Source of the DNA: DATAAP01 sp041690495
GTDB lineage: Bacteria; Pseudomonadota; Alphaproteobacteria; CACIAM-22H2
DNA: 64,000 nucleotides
Reading direction: 5' to 3'
Assembly: GCA_041690495.1 (NCBI GenBank)
Contig: JAWLHE010000013.1
Coordinates: 55,403 to 119,402 of the forward strand
This document shows positions 37,355-45,971 of this stretch, piece after piece (positions within the stretch are counted from its first letter, which is position 1; each line of letters starts with the position of its first letter). Under the pieces are notes generated by a model. It ran no database searches. It worked only from the letters and a program-made list of their open reading frames with translations, and was not told the origin of the DNA. The position numbers and the translations under genes were made by a program.

Positions 37355-38426
37355 CGCCCTGCTCTCGCGCCGCGACACCGGCATCCTCCGCGGCGAGGCG
37401 CGTCAGCAATTCGAGCTGGCGGACCGAGTCCACGGGCGGCTCGATGCCGAGATGGCGCCAGCCGCGCTCGGTCAGCATCCGCCCGCGCGGCGTCCGCTGC
37501 AGCATTCCGACCTGGAGCAGATAGGGTTCGATGACGTCCTCGATCGTATCGCGCTGTTCGGACAGCGCCGCCGACAGCGTCTCGACACCGACGGGGCCGC
37601 CGCCGTAATTGTCGATGATCATGCGCAGGTAGCGCCGGTCCATCGCATCGAGCCCGACCGCATCGACTTCGAGCCGCGTCAGCGCCGCGTCGGCGGCGGC
37701 GCGGTCGATGCGCCCGGCGCCGGCGACCGCCGCGAAATCCCGCACCCGCCGCAGCAGCCGGCCGGCCACCCGCGGCGTCCCGCGCGAGCGCCGCGCGATT
37801 TCCGCGGCGCCGTCCGCCGACATGTCGACGCCGAGCACGCGCGCACCGCGGCTGACGATGTCCTCCAGCTCCTCGGGCGTATAGAACATGAGCCGCAGCG
37901 GAATCCCGAAACGTTCGCGCAGCGGCGTCGTGATCAGCCCGGAGCGGGTCGTGGCACCAACCAGCGTGAACGGCGGCAGGTCGATGCGCACCGAGCGCGC
38001 CGCCGGCCCCTCGCCGATGATCAGGTCGAGCTGGAAGTCCTCCATCGCCGGATAGAGAATCTCCTCGACCGCGGGCGAAAGGCGATGGATCTCGTCGATG
38101 AACAGCACGTCGCGCGGCTGCAGATTGGTCAGCAGAGCGGCCAGATCGCCGGCGCGCGCGATCACCGGACCGGAGGTGGCGCGGAAGCCGACGCCGAGCT
38201 CGCGCGCGACGATCTGCGCGAGCGTCGTCTTGCCGAGGCCCGGCGGACCGTGCAGCAGCACGTGGTCGAGGGCATCGCCCCGCGCGCGCGTCGCCGCGAT
38301 GAACACGCCGAGATTCTCGCGGACCTGGCGCTGGCCGATGAAATCGTCGAGGCTGAGCGGCCGGATGCCGGCCTCGGCCGTGTCGGACGGAGCGAAGCCG
38401 GGGCTGACCGTGCGGTCGCCGCTCAT
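37347..38426 (-). CDS. ruvB: Holliday junction branch migration helicase RuvB
   Basis: 359 residues. AAA+ motor that drives branch migration with RuvA. Walker A GPPGLGKTT, Walker B FIDEIHRLS, sensor region GATTRSGLI and a C-terminal winged helix (GPVGVETLSAALSEQRDTIEDVIEPYL). Overlaps ruvA by 4 bases. Confidence 0.98.
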   Translation of the reverse strand: MSGDRTVSPGFAPSDTAEAGIRPLSLDDFIGQRQVRENLGVFIAATRARGDALDHVLLHGPPGLGKTTLAQIVARELGVGFRATSGPVIARAGDLAALLTNLQPRDVLFIDEIHRLSPAVEEILYPAMEDFQLDLIIGEGPAARSVRIDLPPFTLVGATTRSGLITTPLRERFGIPLRLMFYTPEELEDIVSRGARVLGVDMSADGAAEIARRSRGTPRVAGRLLRRVRDFAAVAGAGRIDRAAADAALTRLEVDAVGLDAMDRRYLRMIIDNYGGGPVGVETLSAALSEQRDTIEDVIEPYLLQVGMLQRTPRGRMLTERGWRHLGIEPPVDSVRQLELLTRLAAEDAGVAAREQGDG

Positions 38427-39028
38427 GTTCCGAGTTCCTTGAGGCCGGCCGGGATCAGCGCCTCGATCCGGGCCTCGGGTCCGAGCTTGCGGGCGGCGCG
38501 ATCAATGGCACCCATCGCCTCGGTGCGGCGGTATCCGAGATTCACCAGCGCCGAGATCGCATCGGCGATCGCGTCGGGCGGCAGTCCCGGCGCGGTTCCG
38601 GCCGGGATCGCTGCGGAGAAGCTGCCGGTTGCGACCTTGTCCTTCAGCTCGCTGATCAGACGATTGGCGAGCTTCGGCCCGACTCCGTCGGCGCGGCTGA
38701 TCATCGCTTTGTCTCCGGCCATAAGCGCCTGCACCAGCTCGTCCGGGCTCAAGGTCGACAAAATCGAGAGCGCGACTCTCGCGCCCACGCCCTGCACCGT
38801 GGTCAGCAAACGGAACCAGTCGCGCTCGGCATTCGTGGCGAATCCGTATAGATCGATCGCGTCCTCGCGCACCAGGGTTTCGACCGCGACGCTGACCGCC
38901 GTGCCGGCCGGCGGCATGGCACCGAGCGTGCGCGTCGAGCAGCGCACGAGATAACCGACGCCGCCGACATCGATGATGGCATGGTCGCTGCCCACCGAAT
39001 CGAGATTGCCGGTGAGCTTGGCGATCAT
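38423..39028 (-). CDS. ruvA: Holliday junction-binding protein RuvA
   Basis: 201 residues. OB domain (MIAKLTGNLDSV at the start), tandem helix-hairpin-helix motifs (VQGVGARVALSIL and ADGVGPKLANRLISEL), and a C-terminal RuvB-binding domain. It clamps the four-way junction and recruits RuvB. Four-base overlaps with ruvC and ruvB show tight coupling. Confidence 0.97.
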   Translation of the reverse strand: MIAKLTGNLDSVGSDHAIIDVGGVGYLVRCSTRTLGAMPPAGTAVSVAVETLVREDAIDLYGFATNAERDWFRLLTTVQGVGARVALSILSTLSPDELVQALMAGDKAMISRADGVGPKLANRLISELKDKVATGSFSAAIPAGTAPGLPPDAIADAISALVNLGYRRTEAMGAIDRAARKLGPEARIEALIPAGLKELGT

Positions 39029-39552
39029 TGCGCCGCCCCGCCCGCGCGCCCTGCCATTACCGTCGCCTTGGCCCAGGCACCGCGCGTCTGCGCGTGATGG
39101 GCATGGCAGATTGCCACCGCCAGGGCATCCGCCGCATCGGGGCCGGCGAACTCGACGCCGGGCAGCAGCCGGCGCACCATCATCTGGATCTGCGCCTTGT
39201 CGGCATGGCCGACGCCGACCACCGCCTTCTTGATTGCGTTGGCCGAATACTCGGCGACGGGAAGTCCGGCGCGCGCGGGTGCGAGCAGTGCCGCGCCGCG
39301 GGCCAGTCCGAGCTTCAGGGTCGTCGTCGCGTTGGCGTTCACGAAAGTCTCTTCTACCGCGGCAATGCTCGGCCGGTGCTTGGCGATGATCGCAGCCAGC
39401 CCGTCATAGAGCTGGGCGAGGCGGATCGCCGTCGGTTCGTCGCCGTCGCTCTTCACCAGCCCGTTGGCAATGTGGCGCAGCCGCGACCCTTCGGCATCGA
39501 TCACGCCCCAACCGGTTGTGCGGAGTCCCGGATCGAATCCTATGAGGCGCAT
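39025..39552 (-). CDS. ruvC: crossover junction endodeoxyribonuclease RuvC
   Basis: 175 residues. RNase H-fold resolvase; the catalytic acidic residues are in GFDPGLRTTGWG, AVEETFVN and the C-terminal DAADALAVAICHAH. Cuts Holliday junctions after branch migration. It follows yebC by 16 bases. Confidence 0.97.
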   Translation of the reverse strand: MRLIGFDPGLRTTGWGVIDAEGSRLRHIANGLVKSDGDEPTAIRLAQLYDGLAAIIAKHRPSIAAVEETFVNANATTTLKLGLARGAALLAPARAGLPVAEYSANAIKKAVVGVGHADKAQIQMMVRRLLPGVEFAGPDAADALAVAICHAHHAQTRGAWAKATVMAGRAGGAAQ

Positions 39553-39568
39553 GGCGGGGTCGGCGGTC

Positions 39569-40318
39569 TCACGCCGACAGGCGCTGAACGACTTCGTCCG
39601 CGACCTCGTAATTCGCGGAGACGGTCTGAACGTCGTCGTTGTCCTCGAGCGCCTCGATCAGCTGGAACAGCGTCTCGGCCGGCCCGGCATCGACTGCCGT
39701 CGTCACGATGGGGCGCCAGGACAGGCGCGCGCTCTCCGCGCTGCCGAACTTCGCCTCGAGTCCGTCGCGCACCGCCGCGAAATCGTCCGGGCTGGTGATC
39801 ACCTCGTGCAGTTCGTCGCCCGAGATCACGTCCTCGGCGCCGACCTCGAGGGCCGCCTCGAACATCGCCTCGGCCGAGCCCGCCGCCGCCGGGTAGGTGA
39901 TGAGGCCCTTGCGGGCGAAGTTGAATGCGACCGAATTCGTCTCGCCGAGCGAGCCGCCGTTCTTGGTGAAGATCGAGCGCACCTCGCTGGCGGTGCGGTT
40001 GCGGTTGTCGGTCAGCGCCTCGACGATGATGGCGACGCCGCCCGGGCCGTAGCCCTCGTAGCGCACTTCTTCGTAGTTCGCGCCGTCCTCGCCGCCCGAG
40101 CCGCGCTTGATCGCGCGCTCGATCGTGTCCTTGGGCATGTTCTGCGCCTTGGCGGCGGCGATCGCCGCCTTGAGGCGCGGATTGGCGTTGGGATCGGGCA
40201 GCCCGCTGCGCGCGGACACCATGATCTCGCGAATGAGCTTGGTGAACATCTTGCCGCGCTTGGCGTCCTGCTTGCCCTTGCGGTGCATGATGTTCTTGAA
40301 CTGGGAATGGCCGGCCAT
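39569..40318 (-). CDS. YebC/PmpR-family protein
   Basis: 249 residues. MAGHSQFKNIMHRKGKQDAKRG is the family hallmark. Described both as a DNA-binding regulator and, more recently for YebC-type proteins, as a translation factor that relieves ribosome stalling at proline tracts. That role would be notable here given the TolA polyproline. It heads the ruvCAB-tol series. Confidence 0.95.
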   Translation of the reverse strand: MAGHSQFKNIMHRKGKQDAKRGKMFTKLIREIMVSARSGLPDPNANPRLKAAIAAAKAQNMPKDTIERAIKRGSGGEDGANYEEVRYEGYGPGGVAIIVEALTDNRNRTASEVRSIFTKNGGSLGETNSVAFNFARKGLITYPAAAGSAEAMFEAALEVGAEDVISGDELHEVITSPDDFAAVRDGLEAKFGSAESARLSWRPIVTTAVDAGPAETLFQLIEALEDNDDVQTVSANYEVADEVVQRLSA

Positions 40319-40481
40319 CTGTCGCTTGTACTTTCAGGAGCCGCCGCGTCCACCCGAAACGCTACAGCTCAGCTAAGATTCGTTTGTGTATACTATGGGT
40401 AGTGCAATACATCTACCGGCGCAGGCGGTAGGTAACAAGCCAATATGGCGATAATTTGGCCCGGGCTGCGGCGCGGCGGAC

Positions 40482-41294
40482 CTAATCAGGCCATGCCGGC
40501 GCGAGCCGCCCGCCGAGGCGCACTGCGGATACCTTGCGCGCCAGCCCGGTCGCGTCGTCGGTCTCGACGAAGGTCCCGCACAGGGTCGCCTCGCCCTCGG
40601 CCGGCATCAGCCGCTCGCCCGGCATCTTGCGCACGAAGCGGGCGATCGCGGTCTCCTTCTTCATGCCGATGACGGAATCGTAGTCGCCGCACATGCCGGC
40701 ATCGGTCTGGTACGCAGTGCCGCCCGGCAGGATGCGCCAGTCGGCGGTCGGCACATGGCTGTGGCTGCCCACCGCCAGCGATGCGCGCCCGTCGCACAGG
40801 CAGCCGAGCGCCATCTTCTCCGAGGTCGCCTCGCCATGGATATCGACAATGACCGCATGCACGCTGCCGCCCAGACGGTGTTGCGCGAACACGCCTTCCA
40901 GGGCCGCGAAGGGGTCGTCGATCGCGTCCATGAACAGGCGACACATGACATTGACGACCAGAACCTTCTTTCCGGTCCTGGTCGTGTAGACGTTGGCGCC
41001 CCGCCCGGGCGTCGCCTTGGGGAAGTTCATCGGCCGCAGCAGCCGCGGCTCGCGATCGATATGGCCGATCACCTCGCGCTGGTCCCACACGTGGTTGCCG
41101 GTGGTGATGCAGTCGACGCCGGCCGAATAGAATTCGTGGCAGAGCTTCTCGGTAATGCCATACCCGCCGGCGGCGTTCTCGCCGTTGACGATGACGAAGT
41201 CGAGCTCGAGCCTGCGCCGCAGCCCGGCGATGTTGTCGAGCACAACCTCCCGGCCCGCCCGTCCCATCACATCGCCGCAAAACAGAATCCGCAT
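40482..41294 (-). CDS. YmdB/TIGR00282-type metallophosphoesterase
   Basis: 270 residues. Metal-binding motifs MRILFCGDVMGRAGRE, NGENAAGG, TTGNHVWDQRE and VGSHSHVPTAD. The Bacillus relative YmdB hydrolyses cyclic nucleotides in vitro and affects biofilm. Start at MRILF; the longer frame reaches towards the 6S RNA. It lies between 6S RNA and yebC on the same strand, where many relatives also keep a formyl-THF cycloligase gene that is absent here. Confidence 0.92.
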   Translation of the reverse strand: MRILFCGDVMGRAGREVVLDNIAGLRRRLELDFVIVNGENAAGGYGITEKLCHEFYSAGVDCITTGNHVWDQREVIGHIDREPRLLRPMNFPKATPGRGANVYTTRTGKKVLVVNVMCRLFMDAIDDPFAALEGVFAQHRLGGSVHAVIVDIHGEATSEKMALGCLCDGRASLAVGSHSHVPTADWRILPGGTAYQTDAGMCGDYDSVIGMKKETAIARFVRKMPGERLMPAEGEATLCGTFVETDDATGLARKVSAVRLGGRLAPAWPD

Positions 41295-41379
41295 CGTCCT
41301 ATCCAGTTCATCGGTGAGCGGCCAATGCGCCGCCATGCGCTCCACCACGGCCGCATTGGCCGCCGGTCCGCATGCGCAA

Positions 41380-41540
41380 CTCTGGGGAGGCCGCGATCGG
41401 GCGCTTGAAGATCGGACGGAGCCGCCTCGGCCGTTGGCTTTCGCGATCCTCTGTGGCCTGCATGAGCAGGTGGGCGCCGTTTATCCGAAGCCACGGCTTC
41501 AGCAGGGACAGCTCCCTAGACGATCAATATTGGCCCCAGG
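41380..41540 (-). ncRNA. ssrS: 6S RNA (SsrS)
   Basis: About 160 nt between zapA and the YmdB gene, the standard alphaproteobacterial location. The ends close a stem (CUGGGG near 41535-41540 with CCCCAG near 41381-41386), continued after an internal loop by GAUCG/CGAUC. The interior holds GAGCUGUCCCUGCUG and purine-rich bulge sequence. A -10 like TAAAAT (41542-41547) lies just upstream. 6S RNA mimics an open promoter and sequesters sigma-70 polymerase. Identified by position and pairing, not by a covariance search. Confidence 0.65.
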
Positions 41541-41735
41541 GATTTTAGCGGCCTGACGAACCGCGCAGCCCCGTCCTGAAATGCAATGTAGGGAGTTTCC
41601 CTGGCCCGAACAAGCAAAGGCCGCGGAGGCCGGCGCTTTTTCCGGCCCGGCGGAACCGCCATATTTCCTTCGTTGACAAAGATTTAACCGCGCCGTCGCA
41701 ACGCCTTCGCCGCCAAGCCCGAGGCGCCGTTCCAG

Positions 41736-42227
41736 CTAGGCTCGGTCGCGCTCTAGGCGCTCGGCGAGGGCTTCGACGCGGTCGGCGAGCGCATCGAGCC
41801 CGGCCGCGAACGCCTCCTCCACCGCGCGATCCGGTGCCGCAGTGGCGGCGAGCTGCTGCTCGAGCCTGGCGACGCGCTCCTCGGCGGCGTGTAGCGCCTG
41901 CTCCGCCGTCGCGGCGCGCGCTTCGGCCGCCGATGCGGCGTTGCGCGCCGCCTCGGCGGCCCTGACGGTTTCGGGATCCGGCGGCCTCGGCATCGTGTTG
42001 ACGTCGCGCAATTCCTCAAGCTCGTTGTAGGCATCGGCCAGTTCGTCGGCGATGATCAGCGACGCCATGACCAGCAGCCGGGCATCGCCGACCTGGCCGA
42101 CTTCGCGGACCAGCTCGCCGACGCGCTGGTCAATATAGGCGGCGAGCTTCTCGAGATGCTCTTCCTGCCCGTCCTCGCACGCCACCTGATAGGCGCGGCC
42201 GTTGATCCGCACGGCGACATGAGCCAT
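41736..42227 (-). CDS. zapA: cell division protein ZapA
   Basis: 163 residues. N-terminal ZapA domain (VAVRINGRAYQVACEDGQEEHLEKLAAYIDQRVGEL), then a long Ala/Glu coiled coil (about 75-160). ZapA cross-links FtsZ filaments. The position before 6S RNA supports the call. Longer than E. coli ZapA (109) owing to the extended coil. Confidence 0.9.
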   Translation of the reverse strand: MAHVAVRINGRAYQVACEDGQEEHLEKLAAYIDQRVGELVREVGQVGDARLLVMASLIIADELADAYNELEELRDVNTMPRPPDPETVRAAEAARNAASAAEARAATAEQALHAAEERVARLEQQLAATAAPDRAVEEAFAAGLDALADRVEALAERLERDRA

Positions 42228-42231
42228 TGGG

Positions 42232-42495
42232 CTAACCCTCCACGCTGGCCTTGAGGCGGCCGATCGCGACATCGAGCCGCGCCGTCACCTGATCCACGGT
42301 GGCTTCGAGGGCCATGTGGTCGCGGTTGAGCCGCTCCAGCTCGCGCTCGAGCTCGCCGATGCGGCCCGCGCGCTCCGCGAGCCCGCGGCCCGAATCGCGC
42401 GAGCGGCCGAGCGCCGCTTCCAGGCGATCGATCGCCGTGGCGAGTCGCGCCTGCGCCTCCTGCAACCGGCTCATGCGATCCCCTCTCTCCGACAT
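42232..42495 (-). CDS. small coiled-coil protein, DUF4164-like
   Basis: 87 residues, almost all coiled coil (LERELERLNRDHMALEATVDQVTARLDVAIGRLK). A second ATG (MSRLQEA, 42474) is possible. This gene type commonly precedes zapA and diverges from tkt in alphaproteobacteria, which suggests a link with cell division, but its role is unknown. Confidence 0.75.
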   Translation of the reverse strand: MSERGDRMSRLQEAQARLATAIDRLEAALGRSRDSGRGLAERAGRIGELERELERLNRDHMALEATVDQVTARLDVAIGRLKASVEG

Positions 42496-42714
42496 CGTGC
42501 CATCGCTGTAATTGACGGGTCCGGGCCGCCAAAATCAAGCTTAGAAGCCGTGATATCGGACGGTCAAATCAAGCCTCGCGCACGCCGCAGGGCCATGCGG
42601 TTTTGCGGGGTTGACGCAAGGGGGTGCGGGCGGCATGTTCGCGCCGCCGATCCCGTCCAAGCCGGCGCAAGACTGCCGAGCCCGCGCTGCGCCGCCCCCA
42701 TACCGCAAGGACCT

Positions 42715-44760
42715 ATGAGCGCCAATTCCGCCGCCGCGATCCAGTCTCCGCCCGCCGCACCGCTGCCGCTCAGCGACAAACAGACCCGCGAACACGCCGA
42801 ACTGGCGAACGCCATCCGGGCGCTTGCCATGGATGCGGTCGAGCAGGCGAAGTCCGGCCATCCCGGCATGCCGATGGGCATGGCCGATGTCGCGACCGTG
42901 CTGTGGACGCGGTTTCTGAAATTCGATCCGGCCGATCCGGCCTGGCCTGACCGCGACCGCTTCGTGCTGTCGGCCGGGCACGGCTCGATGCTGCTCTATG
43001 CCCTGCTCTATCTGACCGGCTATCCGGAGATGACGATCGACGAGATCAGGCGCTTCCGCCAGCTCGGCTCGAAGACGGCGGGCCATCCCGAATACGGCCA
43101 TGCGCCGGGCATCGAAACCACCACCGGTCCGCTCGGCCAGGGCCTCGGCAACGCGGTCGGCATGGCGCTCGCCGAGCGCCTGCTCGCCGCGCGCTTCGGC
43201 GAGGCGGTCGACCACTATACCTATGTGATCGCCGGCGACGGCTGCCTGATGGAGGGCATCAGCCACGAAGCGATTTCGCTGGCCGGGCATCTGCGACTCA
43301 ACAAGCTGATCGTGCTGTTCGACGACAACAACATCTCGATCGACGGCCCGACATCGCTGTCGGTTTCGGACGACCAGGTCGCACGCTTCCGCGCCAGCGG
43401 CTGGAGCGCGGTGGCGATCGACGGGCACGATCCCGAGGCGATCGCAACTGCGATCGCCGAGGCGAAGCGATCGGACCGTCCCAGCCTGATCGCCTGCCGC
43501 ACCACTATCGCTTATGGCTCGCCGACCAAGGCCGGCACGGCCGCTTCGCACGGTTCGCCCCTGGGTGCCGCCGAGATCGCCGGCGCGCGCGAGCGCCTCG
43601 GCTGGTCGTCGGCGGCGTTCGAGATTCCCGAAGGCGTGCTTCAGCGCTGGCGCGAGGCCGGCAAGCGCGGTGCCGCCGCGCGGTCGGCTTGGCAGCGCCG
43701 GGTGGACAAGCTGCCGTCGGAGCAGCGCGCGGAATTCCGGCGCTTGATGTCAGGCAAGCTGCCGAAGGACTGGACGGCCCGTGTCGCCGAGCTCAAGGAG
43801 AAGCTGGTCGCCGACAAGCCCAGTATCGCGACCCGCGTCGCCTCGCAGACCGCGCTCGAGGTCTTGAACCCGGCGATTCCCGAGTTGATCGGCGGCTCGG
43901 CCGACCTGACGGGATCTAACAACACCAGGACCAAGGCGCTCAACCCCGTCACGCGCGACGACTTCTCCGGCCGCTACGTCTATTACGGCGTGCGCGAGCA
44001 CGGCATGGCGGCGGCGATGAACGGCATGGCGCTGCATGGCGGCGTCATTCCCTATGGCGGCACGTTCCTGGTGTTCACCGACTACTGCCGCCCGTCGATC
44101 CGTCTCTCCGCGCTGATGGGCCTGCGCGTCGTCTACGTGATGACGCACGATTCGATCGGCCTTGGCGAGGATGGGCCGACGCACCAGCCGGTCGAACATC
44201 TCGCCAGCCTGCGCGCGATCCCCAACCTGCTGGTGATGCGTCCGGCCGACGCGGTCGAGACGCTGGAATGCTGGGCGGCCGCGATCGGGCAGAGCGATCG
44301 TCCGACCATCCTTGCGCTGACGCGCCAGAACCTGCCGACGCTGCGCACGGGGAGCGAGAGCGAGAACCTCTCCGCCAGGGGCGGCTACGTGCTCGCCGAG
44401 GCCGAAGGCGGCGAGCGCCAGGTGACCCTGATCGGCACCGGCTCCGAGGTCGCGATCGCCATGAAGGCGCGCGAGCTGCTGGCGTCCGAGGGTGTTCGCG
44501 CCGCCGTCGTGTCGCTGCCGTGCTGGGAGCTGTTCGACCGCCAGACCGCGAAGTATCGCCGCGGCGTGCTCGGTGCCGCCCGCCTGCCCAAGGTGGCGGT
44601 CGAGGCCGGCGTCCAGCTCGGCTGGGAGCGCTACCTCGGCAGCAAGGGCGGCTATGTCGGAATGAGCGGTTTCGGCGCCTCCGCCCCTTATGCTGATCTG
44701 TACCGTCATTTCGGCATCACGCCCGAGGCCGTCGCGGCGGCCGCGAAGAAACTGCTCTGA
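42715..44760 (+). CDS. tkt: transketolase
   Basis: 681 residues. Thiamine-PP enzyme moving two-carbon units between sugar phosphates in the pentose phosphate pathway or Calvin cycle. Motifs: SGHPGMPMGMAD, SAGHGSMLLYALLYLTGY, the TPP site GDGCLMEGISHEA...FDDNNISIDG and the acidic VREHGMAAAMNG. AAGGA before the ATG. It is followed 21 bases later by gap, a common pairing. Confidence 0.97.
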   Translation: MSANSAAAIQSPPAAPLPLSDKQTREHAELANAIRALAMDAVEQAKSGHPGMPMGMADVATVLWTRFLKFDPADPAWPDRDRFVLSAGHGSMLLYALLYLTGYPEMTIDEIRRFRQLGSKTAGHPEYGHAPGIETTTGPLGQGLGNAVGMALAERLLAARFGEAVDHYTYVIAGDGCLMEGISHEAISLAGHLRLNKLIVLFDDNNISIDGPTSLSVSDDQVARFRASGWSAVAIDGHDPEAIATAIAEAKRSDRPSLIACRTTIAYGSPTKAGTAASHGSPLGAAEIAGARERLGWSSAAFEIPEGVLQRWREAGKRGAAARSAWQRRVDKLPSEQRAEFRRLMSGKLPKDWTARVAELKEKLVADKPSIATRVASQTALEVLNPAIPELIGGSADLTGSNNTRTKALNPVTRDDFSGRYVYYGVREHGMAAAMNGMALHGGVIPYGGTFLVFTDYCRPSIRLSALMGLRVVYVMTHDSIGLGEDGPTHQPVEHLASLRAIPNLLVMRPADAVETLECWAAAIGQSDRPTILALTRQNLPTLRTGSESENLSARGGYVLAEAEGGERQVTLIGTGSEVAIAMKARELLASEGVRAAVVSLPCWELFDRQTAKYRRGVLGAARLPKVAVEAGVQLGWERYLGSKGGYVGMSGFGASAPYADLYRHFGITPEAVAAAAKKLL

Positions 44761-44781
44761 CAGACGAAGGGAACTGGAGCC

Positions 44782-45792
44782 ATGGCTGTAAAAGTCGCTA
44801 TCAACGGTTTCGGCCGCATCGGACGCCTGGTGCTGCGCGCGATGCACGAATCCGGCCGCAAGGACCTCGAGGTCGTCGCGATCAACGATCTCGGCCCGGT
44901 CAAGACCAACGCTCATCTGCTGAAGCACGACTCCGTGCACGGCGCCTTCCCCGACAGCATCACCACCGGCGACGACTGGATGGATATCGGCCGCGGCAGG
45001 ATGAAGGTGACGGCCGAACGCGACCCGGCGAAGCTGCCGTGGAAGGAACTCGGCGTCGACATCGTCATGGAGTGCACCGGCATCTTCACCAAGCGCGAAC
45101 AGGCCGCGAAGCATCTCGAGGCCGGCGCCAAGCGCGTGCTGGTGTCGGCGCCGGCCGACGGCGTCGACCTCACCGTCGTCTACGGCGTCAATCACGACCA
45201 GCTCAAGAAAGAGCACACGATCGTCTCGAACGCGTCCTGCACGACCAATTGCCTGGCCCCCGTCGCCTATGTGCTGCACGAGGCCTTCGGCATCGAGCGC
45301 GGCTACATGACGACGATCCACTCCTATACCGGCGACCAGCCGACGGTGGACACGCTGCACAAGGACCTGCGCCGCGCGCGCGCCGCGGCGCTGTCGATGA
45401 TTCCGACATCGACGGGCGCCGCGCGCGCCGTCGGCCTCGTGCTGCCGGAACTCAAGGGCAAGCTCGACGGCACCGCCATCCGCGTGCCGACCGCCAACGT
45501 CTCGCTGATCGACTTCAAGTTCGTGCCCAGGAAGACGGGCGACGCCAAGGCGGTCAATGCCGCCATCCTCAAGGCGGCGGAGAGCAACCGGCTCAAGGGC
45601 ATTCTCATGACCACGGACGAGGAGCTCGTCTCCTCGGACTTCAACCACAATCCGGCGAGCTCGACGGTCGATCTGAGCCAGACCCAGGTGATCGACGGCG
45701 GCCTGATCCGCGTGCTGTCCTGGTACGACAACGAGTGGGGCTTCTCGAACCGCATGGCCGACACGGCCGCGGCGATGGCGAAACTGATCTGA
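44782..45792 (+). CDS. gap: type I glyceraldehyde-3-phosphate dehydrogenase
   Basis: 336 residues. NAD(P)-binding NGFGRIGRLVLRA, the catalytic Cys in SNASCTTNCLAPV, substrate phosphate site and the C-terminal SWYDNEWGFSNRM. Central glycolytic/gluconeogenic enzyme; likely cotranscribed with tkt. A hairpin and a T-tailed terminator follow. Confidence 0.98.
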   Translation: MAVKVAINGFGRIGRLVLRAMHESGRKDLEVVAINDLGPVKTNAHLLKHDSVHGAFPDSITTGDDWMDIGRGRMKVTAERDPAKLPWKELGVDIVMECTGIFTKREQAAKHLEAGAKRVLVSAPADGVDLTVVYGVNHDQLKKEHTIVSNASCTTNCLAPVAYVLHEAFGIERGYMTTIHSYTGDQPTVDTLHKDLRRARAAALSMIPTSTGAARAVGLVLPELKGKLDGTAIRVPTANVSLIDFKFVPRKTGDAKAVNAAILKAAESNRLKGILMTTDEELVSSDFNHNPASSTVDLSQTQVIDGGLIRVLSWYDNEWGFSNRMADTAAAMAKLI

Positions 45793-45800
45793 CGGCTTCG

Positions 45801-45832
45801 GGGCGATCTCGCGCGCAGGCGTGAGATCGCCC
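45801..45832 (+). other. stem-loop after gap
   Basis: GGGCGATCTC/GAGATCGCCC perfect 10-bp stem with a 12-base loop, no T run. It could protect the 3' end of the tkt-gap mRNA. Confidence 0.5.
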
Positions 45833-45852
45833 TCCGAAAGGCTTTCAGCGGA

Positions 45853-45890
45853 CCCCCGCCGCGCCACAGCGGCCGGGGTTTTTGCTTTTC
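45853..45890 (+). terminator. Rho-independent terminator after gap
   Basis: CCCCGCCGC pairs with GCGGCCGGGG (one bulge), followed by TTTTTGCTTTTCTT. It separates gap from the histidine kinase gene. Confidence 0.8.
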
Positions 45891-45971
45891 TTAACGTTTA
45901 CCGAAGATTGTTCCTGCTCCCGACGGGCGGCGGGCCAGAGCGGCCGGCTCGCCCAGTGTGCGCTTGCAGAG

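Noticed and set aside
43750..45867. 705-codon minus-strand frame opposite tkt and gap
   Set aside because: Composition is Arg/His/Gln-rich antisense of two certain genes; no family.
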